A DNA stretch of 62,098 nucleotides from an uncultured Prevotella sp. (GTDB taxonomy: Bacteria > Bacteroidota > Bacteroidia > Bacteroidales > Bacteroidaceae), in assembly GCA_902495455.1 (NCBI GenBank), contig CABUXJ010000014.1:1-62098 (forward strand), in the 5' to 3' direction. This document shows, piece by piece, positions 52,555 through 60,344 of this stretch; within the stretch, counting starts at the first letter, position 1; every line of letters starts with the position of its first letter. The notes under the pieces are model-generated. The model was given only the letters and a program-made list of their open reading frames with translations, had not been told where the DNA came from and ran no database searches. A program made the position numbers and the translations under genes.

Positions 52555-53211
52555 ATGGTTAATAGATTTATTTTCATTCTTATAATGTTATTTTTTGTGC
52601 AAGGCACGACTTATGCACAAAATTCGGTATTGGCCATAAATGATGGTGACATACTAAAACTTACAAAGGTTCATACGCCCAACAAAATGGTTAATATAGG
52701 TGGAGTACCAAGAGAAACGGGCTTTCGTTTCAAATCCGACCAGAGAATTGTCTTAAAAAAGGGACAATACATTCGTGTAACCAATATGACCACAGGCATA
52801 CCGAACATAGTAATAAGCGGTGATGATTTTATCAATACAAATACGAACACTATTAAAGGTTTTATCTTGAAAAAGATGGCTGGTGGAAAAGGTGAGGATG
52901 GCTTTGGAGTATTTCTTGAAAACTACCCATGGACTATGATAGAAGACACCTTGTATATCCCAACTGATTATCAGTTAGATAATAGTCATGGTTTTATACT
53001 TAAAACCATACCAGGCAACAACGTTCTATCTCCTATTCCATATGATTTCACGACAAATGAATTGGTAATTACAAAAAATTATCTTTTGAAGAATTATATT
53101 GATATTCCAAAAGATGGAGTTCTTCAATTCCGGGTTGAATACTGGGAAAGTCATATAAGCAGTCAATTTATTACAGATAAATTAATAATACAATACATAA
53201 AGAAAGATTAG
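52555..53211 (+). CDS. Secreted protein between CHASE2 and caspase genes
   Basis: A protein of 218 residues with a signal peptide (about 1-21, FIFILIMLFFVQGTTYAQ) and a beta-rich mature part without cysteines or a motif I recognise. It starts 4 bases after the CHASE2 stop and ends 5 bases before the caspase gene, so it is translated with them. By position it may be a periplasmic adaptor between the sensor and the protease; this is inference. Confidence 0.75.
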   Translation: MVNRFIFILIMLFFVQGTTYAQNSVLAINDGDILKLTKVHTPNKMVNIGGVPRETGFRFKSDQRIVLKKGQYIRVTNMTTGIPNIVISGDDFINTNTNTIKGFILKKMAGGKGEDGFGVFLENYPWTMIEDTLYIPTDYQLDNSHGFILKTIPGNNVLSPIPYDFTTNELVITKNYLLKNYIDIPKDGVLQFRVEYWESHISSQFITDKLIIQYIKKD

Positions 53212-53215
53212 CAAT

Positions 53216-55186
53216 ATGAAGATTAATTTTCAAAGGAAACTTTGGCTATTAATAGCCGTATCATTTCTTTCTACTTCTGTACTTGCTGCAGAAAAGAAAG
53301 TTGCGCTCATCTGGGGCAATGCGACTTATTATGGAGAATGGCAATCACTGCCAGTCGTTAAAAATGATGCCAATACCATGAAAAGGATATTGGAGTCACT
53401 AGGGTATCAAACATGTATTATGCAAGATGGTACTCTAGAAATGATGAAGACTAGTCTCCGTGAGTTTGCAAGTTATGCAAAAAATGCAGACATTGCCATT
53501 TTTTATTATTCTGGTCATGCAACAAGAATTAACGATGAATATTATGTCGTTCCAGCAAAAACGAGAATAGGGAGTGATTATTTTGCATCAGATTTTCTTC
53601 CTGCTCATGACATCCTTTCTGTGTTAAGTAAAAGTCGTTTGAAACTATTGTTCTTTGATTCGTGTCGCGATGGTGCTACTATAGGAGGTGAAACTAAAGG
53701 CAATCCGAATATCGTAACATCAGAAGATGTCGGTCCACTTACAGGTGGAGCGCCATCTGGAACAATGATATGTTACGCCGCAGATAAAGGTAAAAAAGCA
53801 TATACAGGAACAGGAGAATTAAGTATTTTTACAAAAGTCTTGTCCGACCACATTACAGATGGAGACGAATTTAGAACTGTGTGGAGTAACATCATTAATG
53901 AGGTATATCTCGTTCAAAAGCAACGTCCTGTAAATGACGGGTTCTATTTGCATGATTTATATCTTAACCCAATGGGAAAAAAGCATACTGCACCCGCTCA
54001 AAATTTGTCTCAAAGGACAAGTCAAACGACTGAACAGACTACTACTCAAACCAATAATAACAAGAAGAGTATTTCTATAATTCCTAATGCTCCTGGAGCT
54101 ACAATAGATTTCTATGGAACAAAATATGAAGCAGGAAAGTCTCTCTTGTATGAAATTGGAAAAACGTACACTTATACCATTACTGCTGAAGGGTACAATT
54201 CTTATGTAGGAAGTTTAAAGGTTACAGAATCAACACCTTCCACCATAAATATAACTATGCAGAAAAATGAGTCTGCCACTTTGCGCATTACATCAAACAC
54301 TAGTGCTAAAGTTACATTTGATGGGAAATCAATTGGAACAACTCCTATTACGATTAACACTACTTCTGGCACTCATTCGCTTTCGTTATCTGCAAATAAA
54401 TATTATGGGCACACATCAAAAATTGATTTAGATGCTGGGGCTAATACAAAACACATTCCTTTAACTCATAAAACCCCTTGGTTTATTGATTGGGATGACT
54501 CTGATGCGCCAGCAAATTATCTCAGCTATCATTACAGCCCCAAATATCAAATTGGGTTACAGTACTTGTATCGTTTTGAAGATACCCATTTCTTGTTAGG
54601 TGCAAATGTTGCTTTATCCCCAGGGTTGTTTAGAGGATTAAAGATGGTTGATGTTACAGCTAGTACGTCTGCCTATACAGAAACAACGACAACAACGATT
54701 GATGAACATGGAAATACTGTTGCTTATAATACTTTAACAACGACTACATCTGGTATTGCAGACGAATATTCAGATGAAATAGACCCATATCACGAAGCGA
54801 AAACTTATGATTCAAATTTTATGTTTTTAGTCTCAGGTGGATATATGCCATGTAATGGTATTCTACTTGAAGCAGGATTCGGTGCAGCGTCACATTGCGA
54901 TAAAACATATATGCCATACAATTATTCTGTGACAAAGACTGTAACGACAAATCTAAACACCGGGAATGTTGTTGGAGAACCAACATATGAATACACACGT
55001 AATGAAGGCTCACATTGGTATAATGGAAAAGTAAAATGGAGTCCTGCAATGCGCTTAGGAATGAAATTCAATATACCTATTGGTATAGAAACCTATCTCA
55101 CAGTTGGTGGTGGGTACACATACTTATTTTCTAACAACAAATTTAGCTCATGGAATGTTTCTATAGGATTTGCGTGGGCATTATAG
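53216..55186 (+). CDS. Exported caspase-like protease with PEGA domains and beta-barrel-like C-terminus
   Basis: A protein of 656 residues. After a signal peptide (1-25) comes a peptidase C14 caspase fold (about 28-255) with the dyad His101 (YYSGHAT) and Cys150 (FFDSCRDG), and LPVVKNDANTMKRIL near the start. A Thr/Gln-rich linker (about 262-288) leads to two PEGA domains (about 290-352 and 353-420; ITSNTSAKVTFDGKSIGTTP). Residues about 425-656 consist of alternating strands (IGLQYLYRFEDTHFLLGANV, MRLGMKFNIPIGIETYLTVG) ending in an aromatic-Ala-Leu terminus, suggesting an outer-membrane barrel. It would be a periplasm-facing protease anchored in the outer membrane. Its substrate and trigger are unknown. 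Confidence 0.85.
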   Translation: MKINFQRKLWLLIAVSFLSTSVLAAEKKVALIWGNATYYGEWQSLPVVKNDANTMKRILESLGYQTCIMQDGTLEMMKTSLREFASYAKNADIAIFYYSGHATRINDEYYVVPAKTRIGSDYFASDFLPAHDILSVLSKSRLKLLFFDSCRDGATIGGETKGNPNIVTSEDVGPLTGGAPSGTMICYAADKGKKAYTGTGELSIFTKVLSDHITDGDEFRTVWSNIINEVYLVQKQRPVNDGFYLHDLYLNPMGKKHTAPAQNLSQRTSQTTEQTTTQTNNNKKSISIIPNAPGATIDFYGTKYEAGKSLLYEIGKTYTYTITAEGYNSYVGSLKVTESTPSTINITMQKNESATLRITSNTSAKVTFDGKSIGTTPITINTTSGTHSLSLSANKYYGHTSKIDLDAGANTKHIPLTHKTPWFIDWDDSDAPANYLSYHYSPKYQIGLQYLYRFEDTHFLLGANVALSPGLFRGLKMVDVTASTSAYTETTTTTIDEHGNTVAYNTLTTTTSGIADEYSDEIDPYHEAKTYDSNFMFLVSGGYMPCNGILLEAGFGAASHCDKTYMPYNYSVTKTVTTNLNTGNVVGEPTYEYTRNEGSHWYNGKVKWSPAMRLGMKFNIPIGIETYLTVGGGYTYLFSNNKFSSWNVSIGFAWAL

Positions 55187-55220
55187 TTTTTTATAGCATG
55201 AAGACAATTAGGATTTCTAA

Positions 55221-55405
55221 TTATTGCTGTCCGATAAAACTTGAAGAAATCAAAAAAGTATGGTCCGACCGCTGATTCTACGGCGGTCGAGTCCGTTTTT
55301 CAGATTTCCAAGCCCCATGAATCAAACAGCGATGGCCCAGGTGGTACCTCGGATGCCTCCTGTTGCAGTATTTCCCATTTTTTGGGAGTTGCGCGTCAGG
55401 CTGTG
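55221..55405 (-). repeat. IS4-family 3' end, right inverted copy
   Basis: The reverse complement of 50694-50880. It begins at the IS terminus (ATTATTGCTGTCCGATAAAA) about 34 bases after the caspase stop. The operon therefore lies exactly between two inward-pointing IS ends. Confidence 0.75.
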
Positions 55406-55697
55406 GAAGTCTACGTAATACATCGGGGTGTTCCTGACCATTGTTGCCTTCCCCCGAGAAGCTCCATTGACGTCTCAGCCCTTTCCACATGACCTTCAGT
55501 TGCAGGTTGGCAATCGGGGGCACCCATATCTGTACCTTGATAACGTTTGCGCTTTCGCCATAAAAGTATCTCAGCGGGAAGTTCTGTTTCATCTGCTTGA
55601 AGAGAAGCTCATCTCCCAACGCTGGCGGTAAAATGATGTGCTTATAATTCATACCGTTGCTATAATATATTTGCGCAAAGGTACAGGCATAAGACAA
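55300..55697 (-). pseudogene. IS4-family transposase remnant
   Basis: On the minus strand ELLFKQMKQNFPLRYFYGES, VIKVQIWVPPIANLQLKVMW and LRRQWSFSG are typical of the C-terminal third of Bacteroidota IS4-type DDE transposases. A frameshift after RRQWSFSG and a shifted tail show decay, and the N-terminal two thirds are missing. The conserved ending GPSLFDSWGLEI, stop at 55300, is in a second frame. It cannot encode an active enzyme. Confidence 0.8.
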
Positions 55698-55774
55698 AAT
55701 AATCTCATATAGATCGAGAGTTGCAGAAAAAGTGATTCGTGGGTATTTATTTCTTGTCTAACGTAATATCTATC

Positions 55775-55956
55775 GAGGGTGTATCAATACTAGAAAGATT
55801 ACTTCGAAGAGTTGCAGATTGTAACTACAAGACCTAAAAAGAGCCGTATCAGACTCTGTTTTGAGTAATGATACGACTCTTCTTTTTGTCTTTGTAGATG
55901 TTCAAGTTTCAAATCAAAAGTTCATATGAACTAAAATTGAATATTGATACACCCTC
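55775..55956. mobile_element. 182-bp inverted-repeat element
   Basis: Perfect 15-bp ends GAGGGTGTATCAATA (55775-55789) and TATTGATACACCCTC (55942-55956). Inside, AAGAGCCGTATCA and TGATACGACTCTT form another stem with one mismatch. No gene is present; it looks like a MITE or the closed-up ends of an IS. The rest of 55698-55973 holds nothing recognisable. Confidence 0.65.
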
Positions 55957-55973
55957 TTTTAAGTATCAGCATT

Positions 55974-56387
55974 TCAAATGCGTTTTAATGCCATTTTACA
56001 TAATACCTTATGGAATGGTTTTATCAGTAAGAAATAAAGCTTTCCCAATGCATTATTGACATACACAAATGTGGAAATGCGGACGAGGAAGTTGTTGCAA
56101 TCTAAAGGAAGACATTCTAAAAGGATGGAAAAAGAGAGATACTTATCCTCTTTATTCAATAAGATATGGTCTTGATTTTGTTCGATAATCAAGTCAGAGA
56201 AATTGCCTCCCGGCTTCAGCCTTAAAGGTTTTATAAGTATATTCCGAAACCGGAACAGATACTCTACAATCTTCGGACGTTGTGTGAAGATTTGCCCAAA
56301 TACCCTGCTTATAGTCAACTGTTCATTGACAGCAACAGTTCGTTCATAAGAATCTGTGTAGTATAGATTCTGTTTATTTATCTGCAT
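55974..56387 (-). CDS. DUF2867-like protein
   Basis: A protein of 137 residues. The pattern FRFRNILIKPLRLK near residue 48 and a C-terminal GKLYFLLIKPFHKVLCKMALKR match DUF2867 proteins, small lipid- or membrane-associated proteins often linked to SDR-type or regulator genes. A -7 box lies 19 bases upstream (56406-56413). It follows the Crp/Fnr gene on the same strand after 86 bases and is probably its target or partner. Confidence 0.75.
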   Translation of the reverse strand: MQINKQNLYYTDSYERTVAVNEQLTISRVFGQIFTQRPKIVEYLFRFRNILIKPLRLKPGGNFSDLIIEQNQDHILLNKEDKYLSFSILLECLPLDCNNFLVRISTFVYVNNALGKLYFLLIKPFHKVLCKMALKRI

Positions 56388-56413
56388 AGATTTCTATTTA
56401 TGCAACAAAGATA
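56383..56413 (-). promoter_or_regulatory. -7 box and inverted repeat at the DUF2867 gene start
   Basis: TATCTTTG is read on the minus strand at 56406-56413. TGCATA (56383-56388) and TATGCA (56399-56404) form an inverted repeat with a 10-base spacer that overlaps the start codon, a plausible operator for the adjacent Crp/Fnr-type regulator. Confidence 0.45.
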
Positions 56414-56473
56414 CAGGCATGAAATGAAACCATCTTCAACCTATGTTGAGAGTTTCAGGGAGACTTCGGGCAA

Positions 56474-57043
56474 TTACCTCCTGCCGAAAGTGATTTCCTT
56501 ACGAATGCGGCTCAGATGGGTCGGTGTAATTTGCAGATAAGATGCCATTTCTTTGAGTGTTATATTTTGAAGAATGTCGGGACAATTCTCTAATATATGA
56601 ATGTATCGCTCTTTTGCGGACTGGCGGTACAGATTCAAAAACCGGTCATATGTCTGGTGAAAAAATCCGTCTGATATGACACTATGTAACTTAAAGTCTT
56701 TTTCAAAGAGTTCATCAACAATGTTGCGGTTACAAACCAATACTTCTGCATCAGTTGCTGCTATAATATCAGTAACGGCTGGCGTTTTCATTATAAGACT
56801 TGAATAGTCACCCAATGGAGTGTCGCAAAATGAAAAACCAGTTATATGTGTATCTCCATCAGAATCAGTCACGGAATATTTGAAATATCCCTTCTTAATA
56901 AATCCCCACACCTTTCTTGTCATTTCTCCGCGATGAAGAAAATAATCACCCTTTTTATATTGGCATAGTTTACCCTCTTTGGTGCAAAGTTCACGCCAAA
57001 AGTCAACATCAATCTTGTCTATATATGGGTTGAAGTTTACCAT
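56474..57043 (-). CDS. Crp/Fnr-family transcriptional regulator
   Basis: From ATG 57043 (MVNFNPYIDKIDVDFW) the protein has 189 residues: a cyclic-nucleotide-like beta-roll (about 15-115, CQYKKGDYFLHRGEMTRKVWG) and a C-terminal helix-turn-helix (ITLKEMASYLQITPTHLSRI). No cysteine cluster for Fe-S is present, so it is not Fnr proper. An upstream ATG at 57091 is rejected because the -7 box TAACTTTG (57079-57086, minus) would fall inside the gene. It probably controls the DUF2867 gene downstream. Confidence 0.88.
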   Translation of the reverse strand: MVNFNPYIDKIDVDFWRELCTKEGKLCQYKKGDYFLHRGEMTRKVWGFIKKGYFKYSVTDSDGDTHITGFSFCDTPLGDYSSLIMKTPAVTDIIAATDAEVLVCNRNIVDELFEKDFKLHSVISDGFFHQTYDRFLNLYRQSAKERYIHILENCPDILQNITLKEMASYLQITPTHLSRIRKEITFGRR

Positions 57044-57078
57044 CTTATGTGCTAAATTAGCTGTATTATAATCATTTG

Positions 57079-57086
57079 CAAAGTTA
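57079..57086 (-). promoter_or_regulatory. -7 box (TAACTTTG) for the Crp/Fnr gene
   Basis: The minus strand reads TAACTTTG 36 bases before ATG 57043; it decides the start of that gene. Confidence 0.55.
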
Positions 57087-57126
57087 AGCATTTTAATCTG
57101 AACAGTCTTCTATCCTGTTTAGAAAT

Positions 57127-57163
57127 AAAGCCATTCAGAGTATAATTCACTCCAAATGGCTTT
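57127..57163. terminator. Hairpin with A/T runs (57.1 kb)
   Basis: AAAGCCATT (57127-57135) pairs with AATGGCTTT (57155-57163), followed by T on the + strand; the minus strand also ends in T-rich sequence. It separates the regulator pair from the mobilisation remnants. Confidence 0.7.
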
Positions 57164-57187
57164 TTAGGTCACCGACAATTTAATATT

Positions 57188-57320
57188 CTATTTCTTTCGA
57201 TCGGTTTTCCGCAACATTTCAGCCGAATGTTCAATTAAGAGAATGGGCAAAGCACCAAAGAGTATTGCGAGAACGTCCAACGCTGATTTCTTCCGAGCAA
57301 TATTTATGCTATTTTCCTTC
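57188..57320 (-). pseudogene. Possible gene fragment next to mobA
   Basis: Between two stops the minus strand encodes about 43 residues (...LDVLAILFGALPILLIEHSA...) with one hydrophobic helix and no start. It looks like the C-terminal scrap of a membrane protein left by a deletion. The expected large relaxase gene after mobA is absent. I cannot name its source. Confidence 0.25.
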
Positions 57321-57416
57321 TATGATACCATTCAAGCGAAATTATGATGATTCTTTCATGCTACAATTTCAACGAGTGCCATCGAGAAGGCTAAAAATAT
57401 ATTTGGCAAAGTTCAT

Positions 57417-57854
57417 TCACGAGTAAGATTGTTCTTCTTTCCGTTGTTCCCATTTGGCATACATCTCCCTTGAAAGTTCTACAATCTCTCGGCTCAACTT
57501 CACAAGGTCGATGGTACATTTCTCCAATCTGTATAGCAAAGCCATCGCCTTCTTCTCCGAGAAGTGGCAGCGTAATTCCTTTACGACTTGATTGTAGTTC
57601 GTTCCTATGGCACGGAACAGGGCATGGAAGTCGGACAGTTTGGTGCAGTATCCCAGCATCGCCTTGTCCACCTTCAGTACTTTGAACTTCTGCCCGAAGA
57701 AATGCGCCTTGAGGAAGACGGCTTTTGCATACACTTGTGATTCCTCGTACATCGTGAGGAACTTGTTCCATTCCACATCGTCGAAGCGCACCATCACGCT
57801 GTGCGTCTTCGGATTTAACACGGGATTCCTCCCGTACTTGCTGTTCTTTTTCAT
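57417..57854 (-). CDS. MobA-like mobilisation accessory protein
   Basis: From ATG 57854 (MKKNSKYGRNPVLNPKTHSV) the protein has 145 residues. The ribbon-helix-helix-like VMVRFDDVEWNKFLTMYEES and the GTNYNQVVKELR motif match MobA/MobC-type relaxosome proteins of Bacteroides conjugative and mobilizable elements (CTnDOT MobA group), which help the relaxase at oriT. In such elements a relaxase gene follows with overlap; here only unrelated scraps follow, so the module is broken. Confidence 0.8.
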   Translation of the reverse strand: MKKNSKYGRNPVLNPKTHSVMVRFDDVEWNKFLTMYEESQVYAKAVFLKAHFFGQKFKVLKVDKAMLGYCTKLSDFHALFRAIGTNYNQVVKELRCHFSEKKAMALLYRLEKCTIDLVKLSREIVELSREMYAKWEQRKEEQSYS

Positions 57855-57928
57855 TGTCTTGTCCTTTCTGTTTAATGGTTCATACATGGTCTAATCTCTG
57901 ATTAAAAAACTTGGAAATTACCCGACTG

Positions 57929-58116
57929 CGGAGGATAATTCAACCCACGGCGGTGCAAGGATTTTCAGTTACCGGAATTAAGCGGAGTAACTGAAAATAT
58001 ATCTTGCTGTGTCTTTGAGGACACAAGAATCCTCCGCTTGTCGGATTGGTTTGTGAGTGCAATAACTCGCTTGGAATGTCGGTCAAACCGATGGAGTGTA
58101 TCCACCGGCTTGACCG
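57929..58116. other. Candidate oriT region with nested inverted repeats
   Basis: Upstream of mobA lie GCGGAGGAT/ATCCTCCGC (57929 and about 58030), TTTTCAGTTAC (57963-57973)/GTAACTGAAAA (57988-57998), TGTGTC/GACACA near 58010-58027 and CGGTCAA (58080-58086)/TTGACCG (58110-58116). This density of inverted repeats beside a mob gene is typical of transfer origins; no nick site can be assigned. Confidence 0.4.
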
Positions 58117-58133
58117 TTTCTACCGCAGTCCAC

Positions 58134-58643
58134 TCAGAGCTTGCGCCACTGCTTGATGTCCTCCCTGTAGGTTTCAAGGTGCAGGCGGACGATGTTCTCG
58201 ACAAGTCCTGATGCGCTCATGCCCCTGCCGCCGAAGTAGCGGACTATTTTGTCCAGGCTGTCGCGCACCTCGCCGCTGACGAACACGGGCTTGCGGTCTG
58301 CAATTTTGGGGACTTGCAGGTAAGTAGTGCGGTACTCGTCCAGCGACAGTCTGCGCTGCTTACTGCTGATGCGTCTCTGCAGTACTGCCGTCTTTCCGGA
58401 TATGTCAATTACTGTTTCCTCATGCACTTCATTCGCCACCTCTTCTACTGTTTCTTCCGTCACGGCGGTTTTCACTTCCGAGGTGTCGGGAGATTCGGCA
58501 TGTTCCGACTTATCAGGCTCCAAACCGATACGCTTGTAGAAGCCATTCAGGGATGTCCTGCCATGGGATTCCCTGCGGCTCATTCTTTCCACTATTTCCT
58601 GAGCTTGCTGCTCACTGATGGTTGGTTCTTTTCTTGTTGCCAT
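58134..58643 (-). CDS. DUF3408 conjugation-associated protein
   Basis: A protein of 169 residues with a variable acidic N-terminal half and a conserved C-terminal half (LSLDEYRTTYLQVPKIADRK, VFVSGEVRDSLDKIVRYFG, MSASGLVENIVRLHLE). This is the DUF3408 pattern, a ribbon-helix-helix-like protein encoded beside ParA and mob genes in Bacteroides conjugative transposons (TraB of CTnDOT type). The usual ParA neighbour is missing. It shares strand and probably transcript with mobA. Confidence 0.85.
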   Translation of the reverse strand: MATRKEPTISEQQAQEIVERMSRRESHGRTSLNGFYKRIGLEPDKSEHAESPDTSEVKTAVTEETVEEVANEVHEETVIDISGKTAVLQRRISSKQRRLSLDEYRTTYLQVPKIADRKPVFVSGEVRDSLDKIVRYFGGRGMSASGLVENIVRLHLETYREDIKQWRKL

Positions 58644-59092
58644 AAAAACAAATTGATTAAGTTATTATTGTGGCCTTGGTCTGCACCTCGACCGATTGTC
58701 GCTAGCGAAGTAAGGCGTTTTTAATGCAGTCAATCAAGCGTTTGGATTCGATTCGGCAATTTTGTATGGCTCTGCTTAATACCTGTCCGGACATCGGTGC
58801 AGACTTCGCCGATTTGCCGGAATGCTTGAATCAACCGGGATGCGATGTGAAAATGGGATAAGGGCTTATTTCAAATCCTGCCGATGACTTGTTCCGCCTT
58901 GTTAAGAATACGGCAATGGAAGCCTTCCCTCTTACCTATTAAATTATGACATAGCCATCAACGAAGAGAGCGCATTTTACGGAAAATAGACATTGCCCCC
59001 GGACAACCGCTACATTACGACGCCACAAGCTGCCAGTGTTTTATAAAGGTTCCCCCTTTTCTTTGCAGCGAGAAGAAACAATAACAACAAAA
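58644..59092. other. Intergenic stretch between DUF3408 and HTH genes
   Basis: No gene or strong hairpin is seen. The DUF3408 and HTH genes diverge from it, so it must hold both promoters, but I see no good TAnnTTTG box on either strand. A ParA gene would be expected here in related elements and is absent. Confidence 0.4.
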
Positions 59093-59413
59093 ATGAAGTA
59101 TATGGAAATAGTATCAATCGAAAGAAAGACCTTTGAGGCGATGGTCGCCAAGTTCGACCATTTCGTCCGCCGCATGGATGCCATCTGTCAGCGGCACGGA
59201 GAGAAGAAGATGACAGAGTGGATGGACAATCAGGACGTGTGCCAAATGCTGAACATCAGCCCGCGCACGTTGCAGACCCTGCGGGATAACGGCACGCTTG
59301 CCTACTCGCAGATAAACCACAAGACGTACTACCGTCCCGAAGATGTGCAGCGTATTGTGTCAGTCGTGGAAGACAGACGGAAAGATGCAAGATTTAAGGG
59401 AAGGACAATATGA
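59093..59413 (+). CDS. Element-borne helix-turn-helix (excisionase-like) protein 1
   Basis: From ATG 59093 (MKYMEIVSIERKTFEAM) the protein has 106 residues. A helical N-terminal part (FDHFVRRMDAICQRH) is followed by a MerR/excisionase-type winged helix: MDNQDVCQMLNISPRTLQTL then NGTLAYSQINHKTYYRPEDV. Such pairs of small HTH proteins lie near the integrase of Bacteroides mobilizable elements and regulate excision or mobilisation. It precedes a paralogue by 52 bases. Confidence 0.85.
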   Translation: MKYMEIVSIERKTFEAMVAKFDHFVRRMDAICQRHGEKKMTEWMDNQDVCQMLNISPRTLQTLRDNGTLAYSQINHKTYYRPEDVQRIVSVVEDRRKDARFKGRTI

Positions 59414-59465
59414 ACTTGACGCAATGAACGAAGTAAAATAACAATACCCACCAAATCCAAAATGT

Positions 59466-59771
59466 ATGAATGAGTTAATGACCAAGAACAACGAGTGGAT
59501 AATCCACTTCATGGGCAGCATCGACCGTATGCTGGATAGCTTCGAGCGTATAACCGCCAACTATCGCCCTACGCTGGGTGGCGAGCGTTTCTTCACCAAC
59601 AAGGAAGTGTCGGCACGGCTGAAAGTAAGTCGCCGGACACTTCAGGACTACCGTAACGAGGGACGTATCCCCTATATCCAGTTGGGCGGCAAAATCCTCT
59701 ACCATGAATCGGACATCGAAAGGATGCTTGTTGATGGCTACCGCTCCGCCTATCGGCTGACAGGCACTTGA
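59466..59771 (+). CDS. Element-borne helix-turn-helix (excisionase-like) protein 2
   Basis: A protein of 101 residues and a paralogue of the preceding gene. A helical N-terminus (NEWIIHFMGSIDRMLDSFER) leads to FFTNKEVSARLKVSRRTLQD and EGRIPYIQLGGKILYHESD, the winged helix of the excisionase group. The two genes run toward the integrase, and a terminator closes them. Confidence 0.88.
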   Translation: MNELMTKNNEWIIHFMGSIDRMLDSFERITANYRPTLGGERFFTNKEVSARLKVSRRTLQDYRNEGRIPYIQLGGKILYHESDIERMLVDGYRSAYRLTGT

Positions 59772-59798
59772 TTTGAAGTCCAACAAACGAAAAGGAGG

Positions 59799-59853
59799 AA
59801 CGGCTTACGGATGAAGCGTCAAAATCCTGCTTCGCCTGTAAGCCGTTCTTTTT
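59799..59853 (+). terminator. Terminator after the HTH pair
   Basis: AACGGCTTAC (59799-59808) pairs with GTAAGCCGTT (59838-59847), with an inner GAAGC/GCTTC, followed by CTTTTT. Confidence 0.9.
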
Positions 59854-59964
59854 CCCGATGTGCCGCCCTGTCGTTGTCAAAGTCAAACTTCGAGGCGGTC
59901 AATGTCTGACATTGTGGTGGTCAAAGTCAGGCTTTGACAAAACAGGGTATTGGGCTTCTGTTTT

Positions 59965-60339
59965 TCAACAGCCCCACACATTGCCTGTCCTGCCAACGGA
60001 AACAAAAATCATGGTCGGATTTGTTTTTGCTGTTTCACTCATTTTGTCCGTCACGTATCGCCGAAAAGCCATACTCTCTTTACTGCATACCCTGAATGCA
60101 ACGGCTATAACCATTTCAAGACTATAAACATCATAGCTGATTCCATCCGCTTGCTTGATATTCTTCATTGTATCAAGTTCACTCACTTCCTTGTTCTTGT
60201 AAATGGGGCGGATTGCCTTGCGAATGTGACAAGGGAATACGCCGAACAGGTCGGCAATCTCCTGTTGCGTCATCCATACTGGTGTGGTCGGCATCGGGAC
60301 CGCACCAGTCTCACTGATTGTTATTATTCCTCTTTTCAT
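59965..60339 (-). CDS. RhuM-like DNA-binding protein of the mobile element
   Basis: From ATG 60339 (MKRGIITISETG) the protein has 124 residues. VWMTQQEIADLFGVFPCHIRK is a helix-turn-helix of the RhuM/virulence-associated type, and YDVYSLEMVIAVAFRVCSKE...FRRYV matches the second half of that domain. Full RhuM proteins are about three times longer, so this is the short form found beside integrases in Bacteroides elements. A GTG at 60348 overlapping the integrase stop could also start it, and would couple the two genes. Confidence 0.7.
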   Translation of the reverse strand: MKRGIITISETGAVPMPTTPVWMTQQEIADLFGVFPCHIRKAIRPIYKNKEVSELDTMKNIKQADGISYDVYSLEMVIAVAFRVCSKESMAFRRYVTDKMSETAKTNPTMIFVSVGRTGNVWGC

Positions 60340-60344
60340 TGTCG

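Noticed and set aside
57391..57771. A 126-codon frame overlapping mobA in another frame
   Set aside because: The mobA frame carries the recognisable family motifs; the overlapping frame has none.
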